16,581 bases of DNA from Neisseriaceae bacterium (GTDB lineage: Bacteria > Pseudomonadota > Gammaproteobacteria > Burkholderiales > Neisseriaceae), in the NCBI GenBank assembly GCA_030146285.1, contig JASLBZ010000057.1, positions 1-16,581 on the forward strand, in the 5' to 3' direction. The notes below the pieces were generated by a model, which ran no database searches, was not told the origin of the DNA, and worked only from the letters and a program-made list of their open reading frames with translations. Positions within the stretch are counted from its first letter, which is position 1, and the number at the start of each line of letters is the position of its first letter. The position numbers and the translations under genes are program-made. Below, piece by piece: positions 6,896 through 15,296 of this stretch.

Positions 6896-8164
6896 ATGGC
6901 GAAGAAATTACAAGCGGTCAAAGGCATGAATGACTTGTTACCGCAAGATTCTGCTTTTGTACAAGCTTTTGAAGATATTGTTAAAAATTGGGCAAAAAGC
7001 TACGCTTACCAACAAATCAGAACCCCTATTATCGAGTCAACTAGTTTATTTGTTCGCTCAATAGGCGAAGAGACGGATGTTGTTGGTAAAGAAATGTATA
7101 CCTTTGATGATTATGGTGAATCTTTAAGTTTGCGTCCAGAAGGAACAGCTTCTTGCTTGCGTGCTGTGGTTGAGCACAATTTACTTTATAATGGTCCGAT
7201 GAAGCTTTGGTACATGGGGCCGATGTTTCGCCATGAAAAGCCACAAAAAGGTCGCTACCGTCAGTTTCATCAAGTGGGTGTTGAAGCATTGGGCTTCTCT
7301 GAGCCTGATGTGGACGCTGAAATCATTGCAATGACAGCTGGTCTTTGGGATAAGCTGGGTGTTCTTGAGCATGTTGAATTGCAAATTAATACCTTGGGCG
7401 TGCGTGAAGAGCGAGCAGAGCACCGTGAGGCTTTGGTTGCATACTTAAAAGAGCATGAAGAATTATTGGATGAAGACAGCAAACGCCGTTTGCATACCAA
7501 TCCGCTACGCGTATTGGACACCAAGAATCCACAATTGCAAGAGATGGCCAATAATGCACCTAAGCTGATTGATTATTTGGGTGAAGCATCTTTAAACCAT
7601 TACAATCAATTAAAAGCTTTGTTGGATTACCTTGGTATTGCCTATGTTGAAAATCCACGTTTGGTGCGTGGTTTAGATTACTACAACATGACAGTATTTG
7701 AATGGGTGACCAGTAAATTAGGCTCACAAGGTACGGTGTGTGGTGGTGGTCGCTATGATGGTTTGATTGAAGAGTTAGGTGGCAAACCTGCGCCTTCTGT
7801 TGGTTTTGCAATGGGTGTTGAGCGTTTGTTGCTGTTGGTACAAGAATGCGGTCAACTAACAGCCTCTGATGCGCCTGATGTGTATGTGGTTCACCAAGGT
7901 GAAGATGCTTTGAAGCTTGCCATGACGGCAGCCAAAAACATGCGTGATTCTGGTTTGTCAGTAAGCTTACACTATGGCAGTCAAGGTTTTAAAAATCAAC
8001 TTAAACGTGCAGACTCTTCCGGTGCGCGTGTGGCGGTGATTATTGCTGGCGATGAAGTCAATGATGGCACGGTAGCGCTCAAAGATTTGCGTGGTGAATT
8101 TGGGCAAGTGACTGTGGCGCAGTCTGATTTATTACAACAATTACAGAAATGGAATTTGAACTGA
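6896..8164 (+). CDS. hisS: Histidyl-tRNA synthetase
   Basis: HisRS is a class II aminoacyl-tRNA synthetase that charges tRNA-His. The 422-residue product carries the class II motifs. Motif 1 is in the N-terminal part (GMNDLLP onward). Motif 2 contains RPEGTA near residue 80 and FRHEKPQKGRYRQFHQ. The histidine-specific block LVRGLDYYNMTVFEW lies near 256-270, and GFAMGVERLLLL is motif 3. A C-terminal anticodon-binding domain follows (about 325-422, starting at DVYVVHQGEDA). The leader has only a weak purine-rich sequence (AAAAGAATAGAAG). The stop TGA overlaps the yfgM start ATG as TGATG. Length is close to, or slightly below, that of related enzymes. Confidence 0.97.
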   Translation: MAKKLQAVKGMNDLLPQDSAFVQAFEDIVKNWAKSYAYQQIRTPIIESTSLFVRSIGEETDVVGKEMYTFDDYGESLSLRPEGTASCLRAVVEHNLLYNGPMKLWYMGPMFRHEKPQKGRYRQFHQVGVEALGFSEPDVDAEIIAMTAGLWDKLGVLEHVELQINTLGVREERAEHREALVAYLKEHEELLDEDSKRRLHTNPLRVLDTKNPQLQEMANNAPKLIDYLGEASLNHYNQLKALLDYLGIAYVENPRLVRGLDYYNMTVFEWVTSKLGSQGTVCGGGRYDGLIEELGGKPAPSVGFAMGVERLLLLVQECGQLTASDAPDVYVVHQGEDALKLAMTAAKNMRDSGLSVSLHYGSQGFKNQLKRADSSGARVAVIIAGDEVNDGTVALKDLRGEFGQVTVAQSDLLQQLQKWNLN

Positions 8165-8787
8165 TGGCTTACGATTTACAAGATCAAGAAGAATTGGATA
8201 ATTTCAAACGCATTTGGAGCAGTTGGGGTAAATGGGTTTTCTTATTGTTGGTATTAATTTCTTTGGGCTATTTTGGTAATACTGTTTATCAAGGCCATCA
8301 AGAAACGAAGAATGAAGAGGCTGCAGCAATCTTGTCGCATTTAATTGATGAGGCCAATGCGAAAAACCAAGCTGCTGTTTTGGTGGATTTGAAAAATCTA
8401 CAAGAAAATTACCCAAATAGTATTGCTGCAACACAAGCAACGTTTATGGAAGCTGCAACCGCATTTGATGCAGGTGAGTATGCTCAGTCAGAAAAACACT
8501 TGGGTTGGATTCGTGAACACAATAAGAGTGCATTGGTTAATGCCTTGCTTTTACAGCGTACAGCGACTATCAAGTTGCAAGAAAATAAATTAGATGAGGC
8601 TTTGGCGCTTGCACAAACCAAAGTGGATCCCAGTTATGCAGGTGTGATGTTGGAGCTAGAAGGTGATATTTATGTTGCCAAAGGTGACAGCAAAACAGCA
8701 AAAGAGAAATATCAGGCTGCTTTAGAAAAAGCGGACAAAGAGCTTCCCGGTTACGAGTTGCTTCAGCTAAAAGCTGCGCAGTCTTAA
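8164..8787 (+). CDS. yfgM: YfgM-like ancillary SecYEG translocon / periplasmic TPR protein
   Basis: The 207-residue product has a short cytoplasmic N terminus (MAYDLQDQEELDNFKRIW), one transmembrane segment near residues 24-42, and a periplasmic helical TPR-like domain of the DUF2133/TPR_21 type. In E. coli YfgM is associated with the SecYEG translocon and the chaperone PpiD. The ATG at 8164 overlaps the hisS stop by one base; GGAA lies ten bases upstream. A longer frame reaching 8149 would overlap hisS more and lacks similarity. In E. coli bamB comes next; here two hairpins and then der follow, so bamB is absent from this site. The name is by position and topology. Confidence 0.9.
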   Translation: MAYDLQDQEELDNFKRIWSSWGKWVFLLLVLISLGYFGNTVYQGHQETKNEEAAAILSHLIDEANAKNQAAVLVDLKNLQENYPNSIAATQATFMEAATAFDAGEYAQSEKHLGWIREHNKSALVNALLLQRTATIKLQENKLDEALALAQTKVDPSYAGVMLELEGDIYVAKGDSKTAKEKYQAALEKADKELPGYELLQLKAAQS

Positions 8788-8794
8788 TGCATGT

Positions 8795-8851
8795 AGTTGG
8801 TTTCTTTGAAGCCAACTTTTTAGATTTAACCAAACAGCTTCGCTGTTTTTT
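8795..8851 (+). terminator. Tandem hairpin terminators after yfgM
   Basis: Two hairpins lie in series. The first pairs AGTTGGTTTC (8795-8804) with GAAGCCAACT (8808-8817), ten pairs with one G-T, a three-base loop and four T residues. The second pairs AAACAGC (8832-8838) with GCTGTTT (8842-8848) and runs into a longer T tract ending at 8851. Together they close the rlmN-yfgM run and separate it from der. Confidence 0.82.
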
Positions 8852-8868
8852 ACTGTAGTGATTACAGT
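8852..8868. repeat. Small inverted repeat upstream of der
   Basis: ACTGTA (8852-8857) and TACAGT (8863-8868) form a 6-bp dyad around five bases, 20 bases before the der start. It could be a regulator site or chance; no promoter hexamers can be placed around it with confidence. Confidence 0.3.
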
Positions 8869-8888
8869 GAGTAAAAGAGTACAAAATT

Positions 8889-10349
8889 ATGAAACCGACT
8901 ATCGTATTGGTTGGCAGACCGAATGTAGGTAAGTCCACTTTATTTAATCGTTTAACACGCAGCAAAGATGCCTTGGTTGCAGATTTGCCTGGTTTAACAC
9001 GTGACCGTCACTATGGACATGGACGAGTGGGCGATAAGCCTTATTTGGTTGTTGATACGGGTGGTTTTGAACCCATTGTTGACAGCGGTATTTTGCATGA
9101 AATGGCTCGACAAACATTGCAAGCCGTTGATGAAGCCGATGCTGTTATTTTCTTGGTTGACTCAAGAACGGGCATGACGCCACAAGACAAATTGATTGCC
9201 AATCAATTACGCCAAACTGACCGTCCTGTGTATGTGGCTGTAAATAAGGCCGAAGGCTCAAATCATGCTGTGGTCAGTGCTGAGTTCTTTGAATTGGGTT
9301 TAACTGATCCTTGGGTGATTTCTTCTGCGCATGGTGAAGGTGTGGTTGATTTAATCAACACTGTTTTGGAAGATTTCCCTGACGAAGAGGATGAAGTTAA
9401 AGAGCCAACACATCCTACTTTTGCGATTATTGGTCGACCAAACGTGGGTAAATCAACTTTGGTGAATGCCATTTTGGGCGAAGAGCGAGTGATTGCATTT
9501 GACCAAGCAGGTACAACACGTGACAGCATTCATATTGATTTTGAGCGCGATGGTGAGAAATACACCATTATTGATACAGCAGGTGTGCGTCGTCGTGGTA
9601 AAGTCAGTGAGGCCATTGAAAAATTCTCGGTGATTAAAACCATGCAAGCCATTGAGGCGGCAAACGTCGTGGTCTTGGTGATGGATGCAGGACAAGATAT
9701 TGCTGATCAAGATGCAACCATTGCAGGCTTTGCTTTAGAGGCGGGTCGTGCATTGGTCATTGCCATTAACAAATGGGACAGTGTGGATCTTGAGCGCAAA
9801 GAAATCATCAAAAAAGAAATCGATCGTAAGTTGTATTTCTTGGATTTTGCCAAATACCATTATATTTCTGCTTTGAAATCCAAAGGCATTGATGAGTTGT
9901 TTGTATCGATTAACCATGCTTATGATTCTGCAATGTTGAAGATGTCAACGCCTAAAATCACGCGTGTTTTGCAAACTGCTATTGAACGCCAACAACCGCC
10001 TCGTGCTGGCTTATTCCGTCCTAAAATGCGTTATGCTCACCAAGGTGGCAGTAATCCTCCAATTATTATCATTCATGGTAATGCATTGCAAAAAATTCCA
10101 GAAAGTTATACCCGTTATTTAACGCAAACTTTCCGTAAAGCATTTAATTTAGAAGGTACGCCACTTCGCATTCAATATAAATCTTCAGATAATCCATTTA
10201 TCAAAGACAAAGATGAGACTGCGAAGCCTAAAGTGGCAGCACCAAGACGTGCTTCTTTGAGTAATCGGATTGCCAAAGCTGAGGCGAAAAAGAAATTTAA
10301 GACAAAAAACAAGAATAAAGTCAGTGTTAAGAAAACAAACTCGCGTTAA
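8889..10349 (+). CDS. der: Ribosome-assembly GTPase Der (EngA)
   Basis: Der is an essential GTPase with two tandem G domains that acts in 50S subunit assembly. The 486-residue product begins KPTIVLVGRPNVGKST (G1 of the first domain), then DTGGFE (G3) and NKAEG at the G4 place, where the usual aspartate of NKxD is a glutamate. The second domain has GRPNVGKSTLVN, DTAGVRRRGK and a canonical NKWD. A KH-like domain follows (about residues 355-445), then a Lys-rich tail of about 45 residues (KAEAKKKFKTKNKNK), probably RNA-binding. The leader has only a weak purine-rich stretch. The gene follows two terminator hairpins and precedes hfq, so it may have its own promoter. der-hfq adjacency is frequent in betaproteobacteria. 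Confidence 0.96.
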   Translation: MKPTIVLVGRPNVGKSTLFNRLTRSKDALVADLPGLTRDRHYGHGRVGDKPYLVVDTGGFEPIVDSGILHEMARQTLQAVDEADAVIFLVDSRTGMTPQDKLIANQLRQTDRPVYVAVNKAEGSNHAVVSAEFFELGLTDPWVISSAHGEGVVDLINTVLEDFPDEEDEVKEPTHPTFAIIGRPNVGKSTLVNAILGEERVIAFDQAGTTRDSIHIDFERDGEKYTIIDTAGVRRRGKVSEAIEKFSVIKTMQAIEAANVVVLVMDAGQDIADQDATIAGFALEAGRALVIAINKWDSVDLERKEIIKKEIDRKLYFLDFAKYHYISALKSKGIDELFVSINHAYDSAMLKMSTPKITRVLQTAIERQQPPRAGLFRPKMRYAHQGGSNPPIIIIHGNALQKIPESYTRYLTQTFRKAFNLEGTPLRIQYKSSDNPFIKDKDETAKPKVAAPRRASLSNRIAKAEAKKKFKTKNKNKVSVKKTNSR

Positions 10350-10385
10350 ATATGTTAGCATGTCATACGTGAAGTCTTAACGAAT

Positions 10386-10403
10386 TTATAAAACTTATAA
10401 AAC
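10386..10403. repeat. Tandem 9-base duplication in the hfq leader
   Basis: TTATAAAAC occurs twice without a gap (10386-10394 and 10395-10403), 33 bases before the hfq ATG. Each copy contains a TATAAA-like -10 hexamer, so the pair may form overlapping promoters for hfq; no strong -35 is seen. Confidence 0.5.
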
Positions 10404-10435
10404 CAAATTTATCAATCCTGATGGAGCCAAATTTA

Positions 10436-10690
10436 ATGAATAATAAAGGACAACTATTACAAGATCCTTTCCTAAATGCACTGAGAAAAGAGCACGTACC
10501 TGTGTCTATTTACTTGGTGAATGGGATTAAGTTACAAGGTCAAGTTGAATCATTTGACCAGTATGTGGTATTGCTGCGCAATACATCTGTAACGCAAATG
10601 GTTTATAAGCATGCTATTTCAACTGTTGTTCCTTCTCGCTCTGTGAGCATTAATCACGAAGGTCGTCCTAGTACAGAAGAAACAGAATAA
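10436..10690 (+). CDS. hfq: RNA chaperone Hfq
   Basis: Hfq is a hexameric Sm-like protein that pairs small RNAs with their mRNA targets. The product is 84 residues. It has the N-terminal KGQLLQDPFLN, including the Gln8 area for RNA binding, the Sm1 core (VPVSIYLVNGIKLQGQVESF) and Sm2 (VYKHAISTVVP), with the distal and proximal site residues preserved. The C-terminal tail is short (about 15 residues), as usual in betaproteobacteria. The ATG at 10436 with GGAG at 10423-10426 is preferred over an ATG at 10421, because family members begin with a M-x-N-KGQ sequence. It has an 86-base AT-rich leader after der and its own strong terminator. Confidence 0.97.
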   Translation: MNNKGQLLQDPFLNALRKEHVPVSIYLVNGIKLQGQVESFDQYVVLLRNTSVTQMVYKHAISTVVPSRSVSINHEGRPSTEETE

Positions 10691-10706
10691 GCATTTGGCT
10701 TTTATT

Positions 10707-10743
10707 AAATAAGCCCTTGGCCAGAGCCAAGGGCTTATTTTTT
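10707..10743. terminator. Bidirectional terminator between hfq and the unknown minus-strand gene
   Basis: A perfect 15-bp stem (10707-10721 with 10726-10740) encloses a four-base loop CAGA. The arms begin and end in A/T runs, so the hairpin has a U tract when read from either strand. It serves hfq on plus and the gene at 10742-11017 on minus; the latter's stop codon touches the hairpin. Confidence 0.93.
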
Positions 10744-11017
10744 ATTCGTAAACGATGCCTTGCATTCGCTCAGTGTCATTCATGTTCTCATAAAAAGAGG
10801 ATATTGCTTGTTCATCTTGGTTGCCAGATTGGCTATGCTTGTTTATATTGATGGTTTGGGCATTGCTGTTGTCAGTTTGTAAAGTAATCAAACCAATAAA
10901 CAAAGATAGAAAAAAGGCAGCAAAGAAATAACGCAAATGCAATTTTGATTTGATGTGAGTCGGTTGTGTGTGTGGCTGAAAATAAAAGCTTGGCGTGATG
11001 ACTGTTGATTTTTTCAT
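10742..11017 (-). CDS. Unknown small single-pass membrane protein
   Basis: I do not recognise this 91-residue product. It starts MKKSTVITPSFYFQP, with a basic, His/Gln-containing N-terminal part of about 30 residues. One hydrophobic helix (about residues 30-47, YFFAAFFLSLFIGLITL) follows, then a polar, acidic C-terminal part of about 44 residues rich in Asn, Gln, Ser and Glu, likely facing the periplasm. The positive charges before the helix agree with N-in, C-out topology. The ATG at 11017 is chosen because the longer frame needs a TTG start and adds an implausible N terminus; the ribosome binding site is weak. Convergent with hfq, and followed by a shared bidirectional terminator, which supports a real transcript. 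It may be lineage-specific. Confidence 0.6.
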   Translation of the reverse strand: MKKSTVITPSFYFQPHTQPTHIKSKLHLRYFFAAFFLSLFIGLITLQTDNSNAQTININKHSQSGNQDEQAISSFYENMNDTERMQGIVYE

Positions 11018-11093
11018 TTTTTCAATCTCGATTATTTTGTAACAATAAATCAAGTGTACGGTATTTTTTTGAATTAAACCAATAGAAATTGAC

Positions 11094-11155
11094 TATTGTG
11101 GCTTATTTGGTTTGCTTAAATTGGGTGTTGTATTCGGATTTGGGTAGCCACAATA
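11094..11155. repeat. Inverted repeat with 42-base spacer between purL and the unknown gene
   Basis: TATTGTGGCT (11094-11103) and AGCCACAATA (11146-11155) are exact reverse complements of 10 bases. They lie between the purL terminator and the start region of the minus-strand gene. They could form a long-looped hairpin in its leader or be the ends of a small decayed element. No coding potential is seen inside. Confidence 0.5.
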
Positions 11156-11160
11156 AAAAA

Positions 11161-11183
11161 ACAGCATCCATATAGGATGCTGT
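11161..11183 (-). terminator. Rho-independent terminator of purL
   Basis: ACAGCATCC (11161-11169) pairs with GGATGCTGT (11175-11183) around a five-base loop; the stem can extend with A-T pairs. On the minus strand it runs into a seven-base T tract (plus-strand A tract at 11154-11160), about 20 bases after the purL stop. Confidence 0.9.
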
Positions 11184-11204
11184 TTTGTATTGGTTTTACT
11201 GGAG

Positions 11205-14200
11205 TTAGCCCAAAGCTTTGCGTGCATTGGCAAACATGCGGTACCAAGCACTTAAGTCGGTCCATTCCTCAGGATGCCAGCTCATTTGAACGGCTTTGAA
11301 GACGCGTTCTGGGTGAGGCATCATAATGGTCACGCGACCATCAGTATTGGTAATGGCAGCAATGCCTTCTGGAGAGCCATTTGGATTCAGAGGGTATTGT
11401 TGGGTTACTCTACCAAGTCCATCAACATATTGACCAGCAATCGCAAGTTGGCTCATGTTAGCAGTATCATTAAACAATGCACGGCCTTCACCATGACTCA
11501 CAACCACAGGAATCACTGCACCTTCCATGCCTTGGAAGAATACAGAAGGCGATTGAGTCAATTTAACCATGCTCAAACGGGCTTCAAATTGTTCTGATTC
11601 GTTGCGAACAAAAGTAGGCCAGTTATCTGTACCTGGAATAATTTGAGCCAAATTGCTCATCATTTGACAGCCATTGCACACGCCTAGGCTTAATGTGTCA
11701 GGGCGATCAAAGAAGCTTGAGAACATATCGCGCAATTGATTGTTGAACAAGATGCTTTTTGCCCAGCCTTGACCTGCACCCAGAACGTCACCGTAGCTGA
11801 AGCCACCGCAAGCAGCAAGTGCTTGGAAGTCAGCTAAGTTAACATTGCTGCGCATTAAATCGCTCATGTGCACATCGTAAGCATCAAAGCCTGCACGCGT
11901 AAATGCAGCAGCCATTTCTACTTGTCCATTGACACCTTGCTCGCGCAAAATGGCAATTTTAGGCTTCACACCTGTTGCAATGTAAGGTGCTGCAATGTCT
12001 TCGTTGACATCAAATGGTGTTTGTGCAAACAAAGCGGTTGCTTTGTCATCATTCAAAAGGGCGAATTCACTGTCTGCGCAGACAGGGTTATCACGTAATT
12101 TTTGGATATGATGACTGGTTTCAGACCAAGCTTTTTGCATTTCGAGGCGAGATTCGCTAACCAAGACGGTATTGCCATTTTGAACGACCAAACGGTCGCT
12201 GCCGTTAAGGTGTCCCAAAACATGCACAGCATCGCTTAAGTTGTATTGGGCGAACAAAGCATTCACCGCATTCAAATCTTTATTGGCAACCTGAATAACA
12301 GCGCCCAATTCTTCATTGAACAATGCACGAACAGTGGCATCTTTAAGGTTGTAGCCACGAGATAAGATGGCATCCATGCTGGTGCTGATGTTGATATTCA
12401 AGCCAACGTGGCTGGTGAACATCATTTCAACCAATGTTGCAATTAAGCCGCCATCACCACGGTCATGGTATGCCAATAGTGTTTCATTGCTTACCAAGTC
12501 TTGCATGGCAGCATAGAAGTTGGCCAACAATGAGCTGGTGCTCAAATCAGGTGCTTCGTCTGTCAATGATTTATAAACTTGGGTTAATGCACTGCCACCA
12601 AGGCGAGCTTGACCTTTGCCCAAATCAATTAACAACAAGCTCGAGTCTTCAACATGCTTTAATTCAGGCGTTACTGTTTTGCGCACATCTTCTACTGAGG
12701 CAAAAGCAGTAATAATCAATGATAAAGGAGAAGTTACTGATTTTTCAGTTTCATCTTCTGACCAAACGGTTTTCATTGACAATGAGTCTTTACCAACAGG
12801 AATGCTGATGTGCAAGTCTTGGCACAATTCAGATACTGCAGCAACCGTGCGGTACAATTTCTCATCTTCACCAGCGTTGCCACAAGGCGCCATCCAGTTA
12901 GCAGATAATTTGATATTGCCCATTTTGCCAATGTTAACGCTGGCAATATTGGTAATGGCTTCGCCAATGGCCATGCGACCAGAAGCGGGCGCATTGAATA
13001 GAGCCAATGGTGCTTTTTCACCCATTGACATCGCTTCACCGCGGTGAGTATCAAAACCCATGCTGGTTACAGCTGCATTGGCAACCGGTGTTTGGAAACG
13101 ACCGACCATTTGGTCGCGTGCTGTTAAACCACCAACGGAACGATCGCCAATGGTAATCAAGAAGTTCTTATTGGCAACGGTTGGCAGGCGCAAAACACGG
13201 TACACACCATCTTTGATGTCAATTTTGCTGCAATCAAATGGGGTATTGGTTGGCGCAATGTATTTGTCAGTGCGTGTTGTTTTCGGTGGTTTTCCCAAAA
13301 GAACATTCAATGGCAAATCAACTGGATTATTGTCGAATAAGTCATCGCGAACTTGTAAATGACCGTCATCTGTTGCTGTACCCACAACGGCAAATGGGCT
13401 GCGTTCACGTTCACAAATGGCACGGAATGCATCCAAGTCTTCTGGAGCAATAGCCAGAACATAGCGTTCTTGGGCTTCATTACACCAGATTTCCATTGGG
13501 CTTAAACCATGCTCTTCTAGTGGTACGTCACGCAATTTGAAAATAGCACCGCGACCAGCATCATTCACCAGTTCAGGAAAAGCGTTTGATAAACCGCCAG
13601 CACCCACGTCATGAATAGAGATAATCGGGTTGTTTTCGCCTAATTGCCAGCAGCGATCAATCACTTCTTGAGCACGGCGTTCAATTTCAGGGTTGCCACG
13701 TTGTACTGAGTCAAAGTCTAAATCGGCGCTGTTAGCACCTGTATCCATACTTGAAGCAGCGCCGCCGCCTAAGCCGATTAACATGCCAGGGCCACCGAGC
13801 TGGATCAATAATGAGCCAGCTGGGAAAATGCGTTTTTCAGTTTGTATGGCTTGAATGTTACCAAGGCCACCGGCAATCATGATTGGCTTATGGTAGCCGC
13901 GCATTTTGTCTTCGTGTTGTTCTTCAAAGGTACGGAAATAACCCAATAAGTTCGGACGACCAAACTCATTGTTAAATGCAGCACCACCGATAGGGCCATC
14001 AATCATGATGTCCAATGCGCTGCTAATGCGATCAGGTTTGCCGTATTGTGCTTGTTGATTGCTGTAATGTTCCCAAGGTTGTGTTAGCTCAGGAATGTTT
14101 AAATTTGATACGCTAAAGCCTGCTAAGCCTGCTTTAGGGCGTGCGCCGCGACCGGTTGCACCTTCATCACGAATCTCACCGCCAGAGCCAGTTGAAGCAC

Positions 14201-15134
14201 CGGCGAAAGGGGAAATCGCGGTTGGATGATTGTGCGTCTCGACTTTCATCACGATGTGCGTGGCTTCGTTATGAAAACGGTAGCCTTGCTCTTCGGATGC
14301 TGTTGGGTAGAAACGTTCAATGGTTGCACCTTCAATCACAGAAGCGTTGTCTTTGTAAGCGACAATGGTGCCTTCTGGGCTGGCTTTGTGTGTGTCGCGA
14401 ATCATACCAAATAAAGATTTGGTTTGTTCTTCGCCGTCTAGTACAAAGTCTGCATTGAAGATTTTGTGGCGACAATGTTCTGAGTTTGCTTGCGCAAACA
14501 TCATCAACTCAATGTCGCTTGGGTTGCGTTTTAAGTTGTTTTGGTAGTTTTCAACCAAATAATCAATTTCATCAGCTGACAGAGCCAAGCCTAAGGTAGC
14601 ATTGGCATGCTCTAATGCTTCTTTACCACCACCGATAACATCAATGCTGGTGAATGTTTTTGCTTGTGGGTGTTGGAATAACAAAGCAGCATCTTCTAGT
14701 GAAGGCAATACTGTTTCAGTCATTCTGTCATGTAAGATGGTTTTCCAAGTTTCCTTGTCGGCCTCTGATAAATCACCTTTAATCCAAATGGCCATACCAC
14801 GCTCAATACGACTCACTTCATTAATACCACAGTTGTGCGCAATTTCAGTGGCCTTTGATGCCCATGCTGAAATGGTGCCCAAACGAGGGGTAATTAGGAA
14901 AAGATGATGGTCTTGGGTGGGCTCAGGCAGTTCGGTTTGTGTCGCATCAAGTAGCGCACACAAAGAATTAACGGTTGATGGTTGCAAAGAGTTTTGGCTA
15001 TCGATAAAGTACCAAAATTCGGTGTTCAGTTGCACATCACCGGCTAAGCCGAGTTGTTGTGCCTTTTGCATTAACTTATCCAAACGGAACTGCAAGAGTG
15101 CGACTGGACCGCGCAAAGATAAAACCACTGACAT
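11205..15134 (-). CDS. purL: Phosphoribosylformylglycinamidine synthase, large single-chain form
   Basis: PurL (FGAM synthase) makes FGAM from FGAR, glutamine and ATP in purine synthesis. The 1309-residue chain is the large proteobacterial form. It has an N-terminal PurS-like domain (MSVVLSLRGPVAL), a linker, and two AIRS-like halves with the synthase sites (EVETHNHPTAISP-type block as VETHNHPTAISPFAGA, GRGARPKAGLAGF, ISIHDVGAGGLSNA, and SLSMKT in the second half). The C-terminal class I glutaminase has GVCNGCQMMSNL, in which Cys1153 is the likely nucleophile, and PHPERVFK with the catalytic His and Glu. The ATG at 15134 is chosen because homologues begin MSVVL; an in-frame GTG at 15146 would add four residues. 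The frame is intact. It diverges from glnB across 162 bases. Confidence 0.97.
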   Translation of the reverse strand: MSVVLSLRGPVALLQFRLDKLMQKAQQLGLAGDVQLNTEFWYFIDSQNSLQPSTVNSLCALLDATQTELPEPTQDHHLFLITPRLGTISAWASKATEIAHNCGINEVSRIERGMAIWIKGDLSEADKETWKTILHDRMTETVLPSLEDAALLFQHPQAKTFTSIDVIGGGKEALEHANATLGLALSADEIDYLVENYQNNLKRNPSDIELMMFAQANSEHCRHKIFNADFVLDGEEQTKSLFGMIRDTHKASPEGTIVAYKDNASVIEGATIERFYPTASEEQGYRFHNEATHIVMKVETHNHPTAISPFAGASTGSGGEIRDEGATGRGARPKAGLAGFSVSNLNIPELTQPWEHYSNQQAQYGKPDRISSALDIMIDGPIGGAAFNNEFGRPNLLGYFRTFEEQHEDKMRGYHKPIMIAGGLGNIQAIQTEKRIFPAGSLLIQLGGPGMLIGLGGGAASSMDTGANSADLDFDSVQRGNPEIERRAQEVIDRCWQLGENNPIISIHDVGAGGLSNAFPELVNDAGRGAIFKLRDVPLEEHGLSPMEIWCNEAQERYVLAIAPEDLDAFRAICERERSPFAVVGTATDDGHLQVRDDLFDNNPVDLPLNVLLGKPPKTTRTDKYIAPTNTPFDCSKIDIKDGVYRVLRLPTVANKNFLITIGDRSVGGLTARDQMVGRFQTPVANAAVTSMGFDTHRGEAMSMGEKAPLALFNAPASGRMAIGEAITNIASVNIGKMGNIKLSANWMAPCGNAGEDEKLYRTVAAVSELCQDLHISIPVGKDSLSMKTVWSEDETEKSVTSPLSLIITAFASVEDVRKTVTPELKHVEDSSLLLIDLGKGQARLGGSALTQVYKSLTDEAPDLSTSSLLANFYAAMQDLVSNETLLAYHDRGDGGLIATLVEMMFTSHVGLNINISTSMDAILSRGYNLKDATVRALFNEELGAVIQVANKDLNAVNALFAQYNLSDAVHVLGHLNGSDRLVVQNGNTVLVSESRLEMQKAWSETSHHIQKLRDNPVCADSEFALLNDDKATALFAQTPFDVNEDIAAPYIATGVKPKIAILREQGVNGQVEMAAAFTRAGFDAYDVHMSDLMRSNVNLADFQALAACGGFSYGDVLGAGQGWAKSILFNNQLRDMFSSFFDRPDTLSLGVCNGCQMMSNLAQIIPGTDNWPTFVRNESEQFEARLSMVKLTQSPSVFFQGMEGAVIPVVVSHGEGRALFNDTANMSQLAIAGQYVDGLGRVTQQYPLNPNGSPEGIAAITNTDGRVTIMMPHPERVFKAVQMSWHPEEWTDLSAWYRMFANARKALG

Positions 15135-15251
15135 TCTATCACTCACAAAGCATTGAAATGGGTGCTAATGATACCGCAAATTGACTTTTTTTTCTGCTCA
15201 AATCGACAAAAATTATGATAAATGCTAAGCAAATACCAAGTAGCGCAATGT

Positions 15252-15257
15252 TATAAT
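15252..15257 (+). promoter_or_regulatory. Putative -10 element of glnB
   Basis: A consensus TATAAT lies 39 bases before the glnB ATG in the divergent purL-glnB gap. No matching -35 hexamer is found at normal spacing, and no -24/-12 sigma-54 pattern is seen. A second TATAAA lies at 15275-15280. The purL promoter should be in the same 162-base gap on the other strand but could not be placed with confidence. Confidence 0.4.
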
Positions 15258-15296
15258 GTTAATTGAATATTACGTATAAATATATAAGGATAAATA

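Noticed and set aside
8570..8965. 131-codon minus-strand frame across yfgM, the hairpins and der
   Set aside because: It runs through two terminator hairpins and both flanking genes; composition looks like a shadow frame.
12616..13047. 143-codon plus-strand frame inside purL
   Set aside because: Antisense to intact and conserved PurL sequence; no start signals and no known domain.
15135..15146. GTG start of purL four codons upstream
   Set aside because: Homologues begin at the MSVVL methionine; the GTG is possible but less likely.
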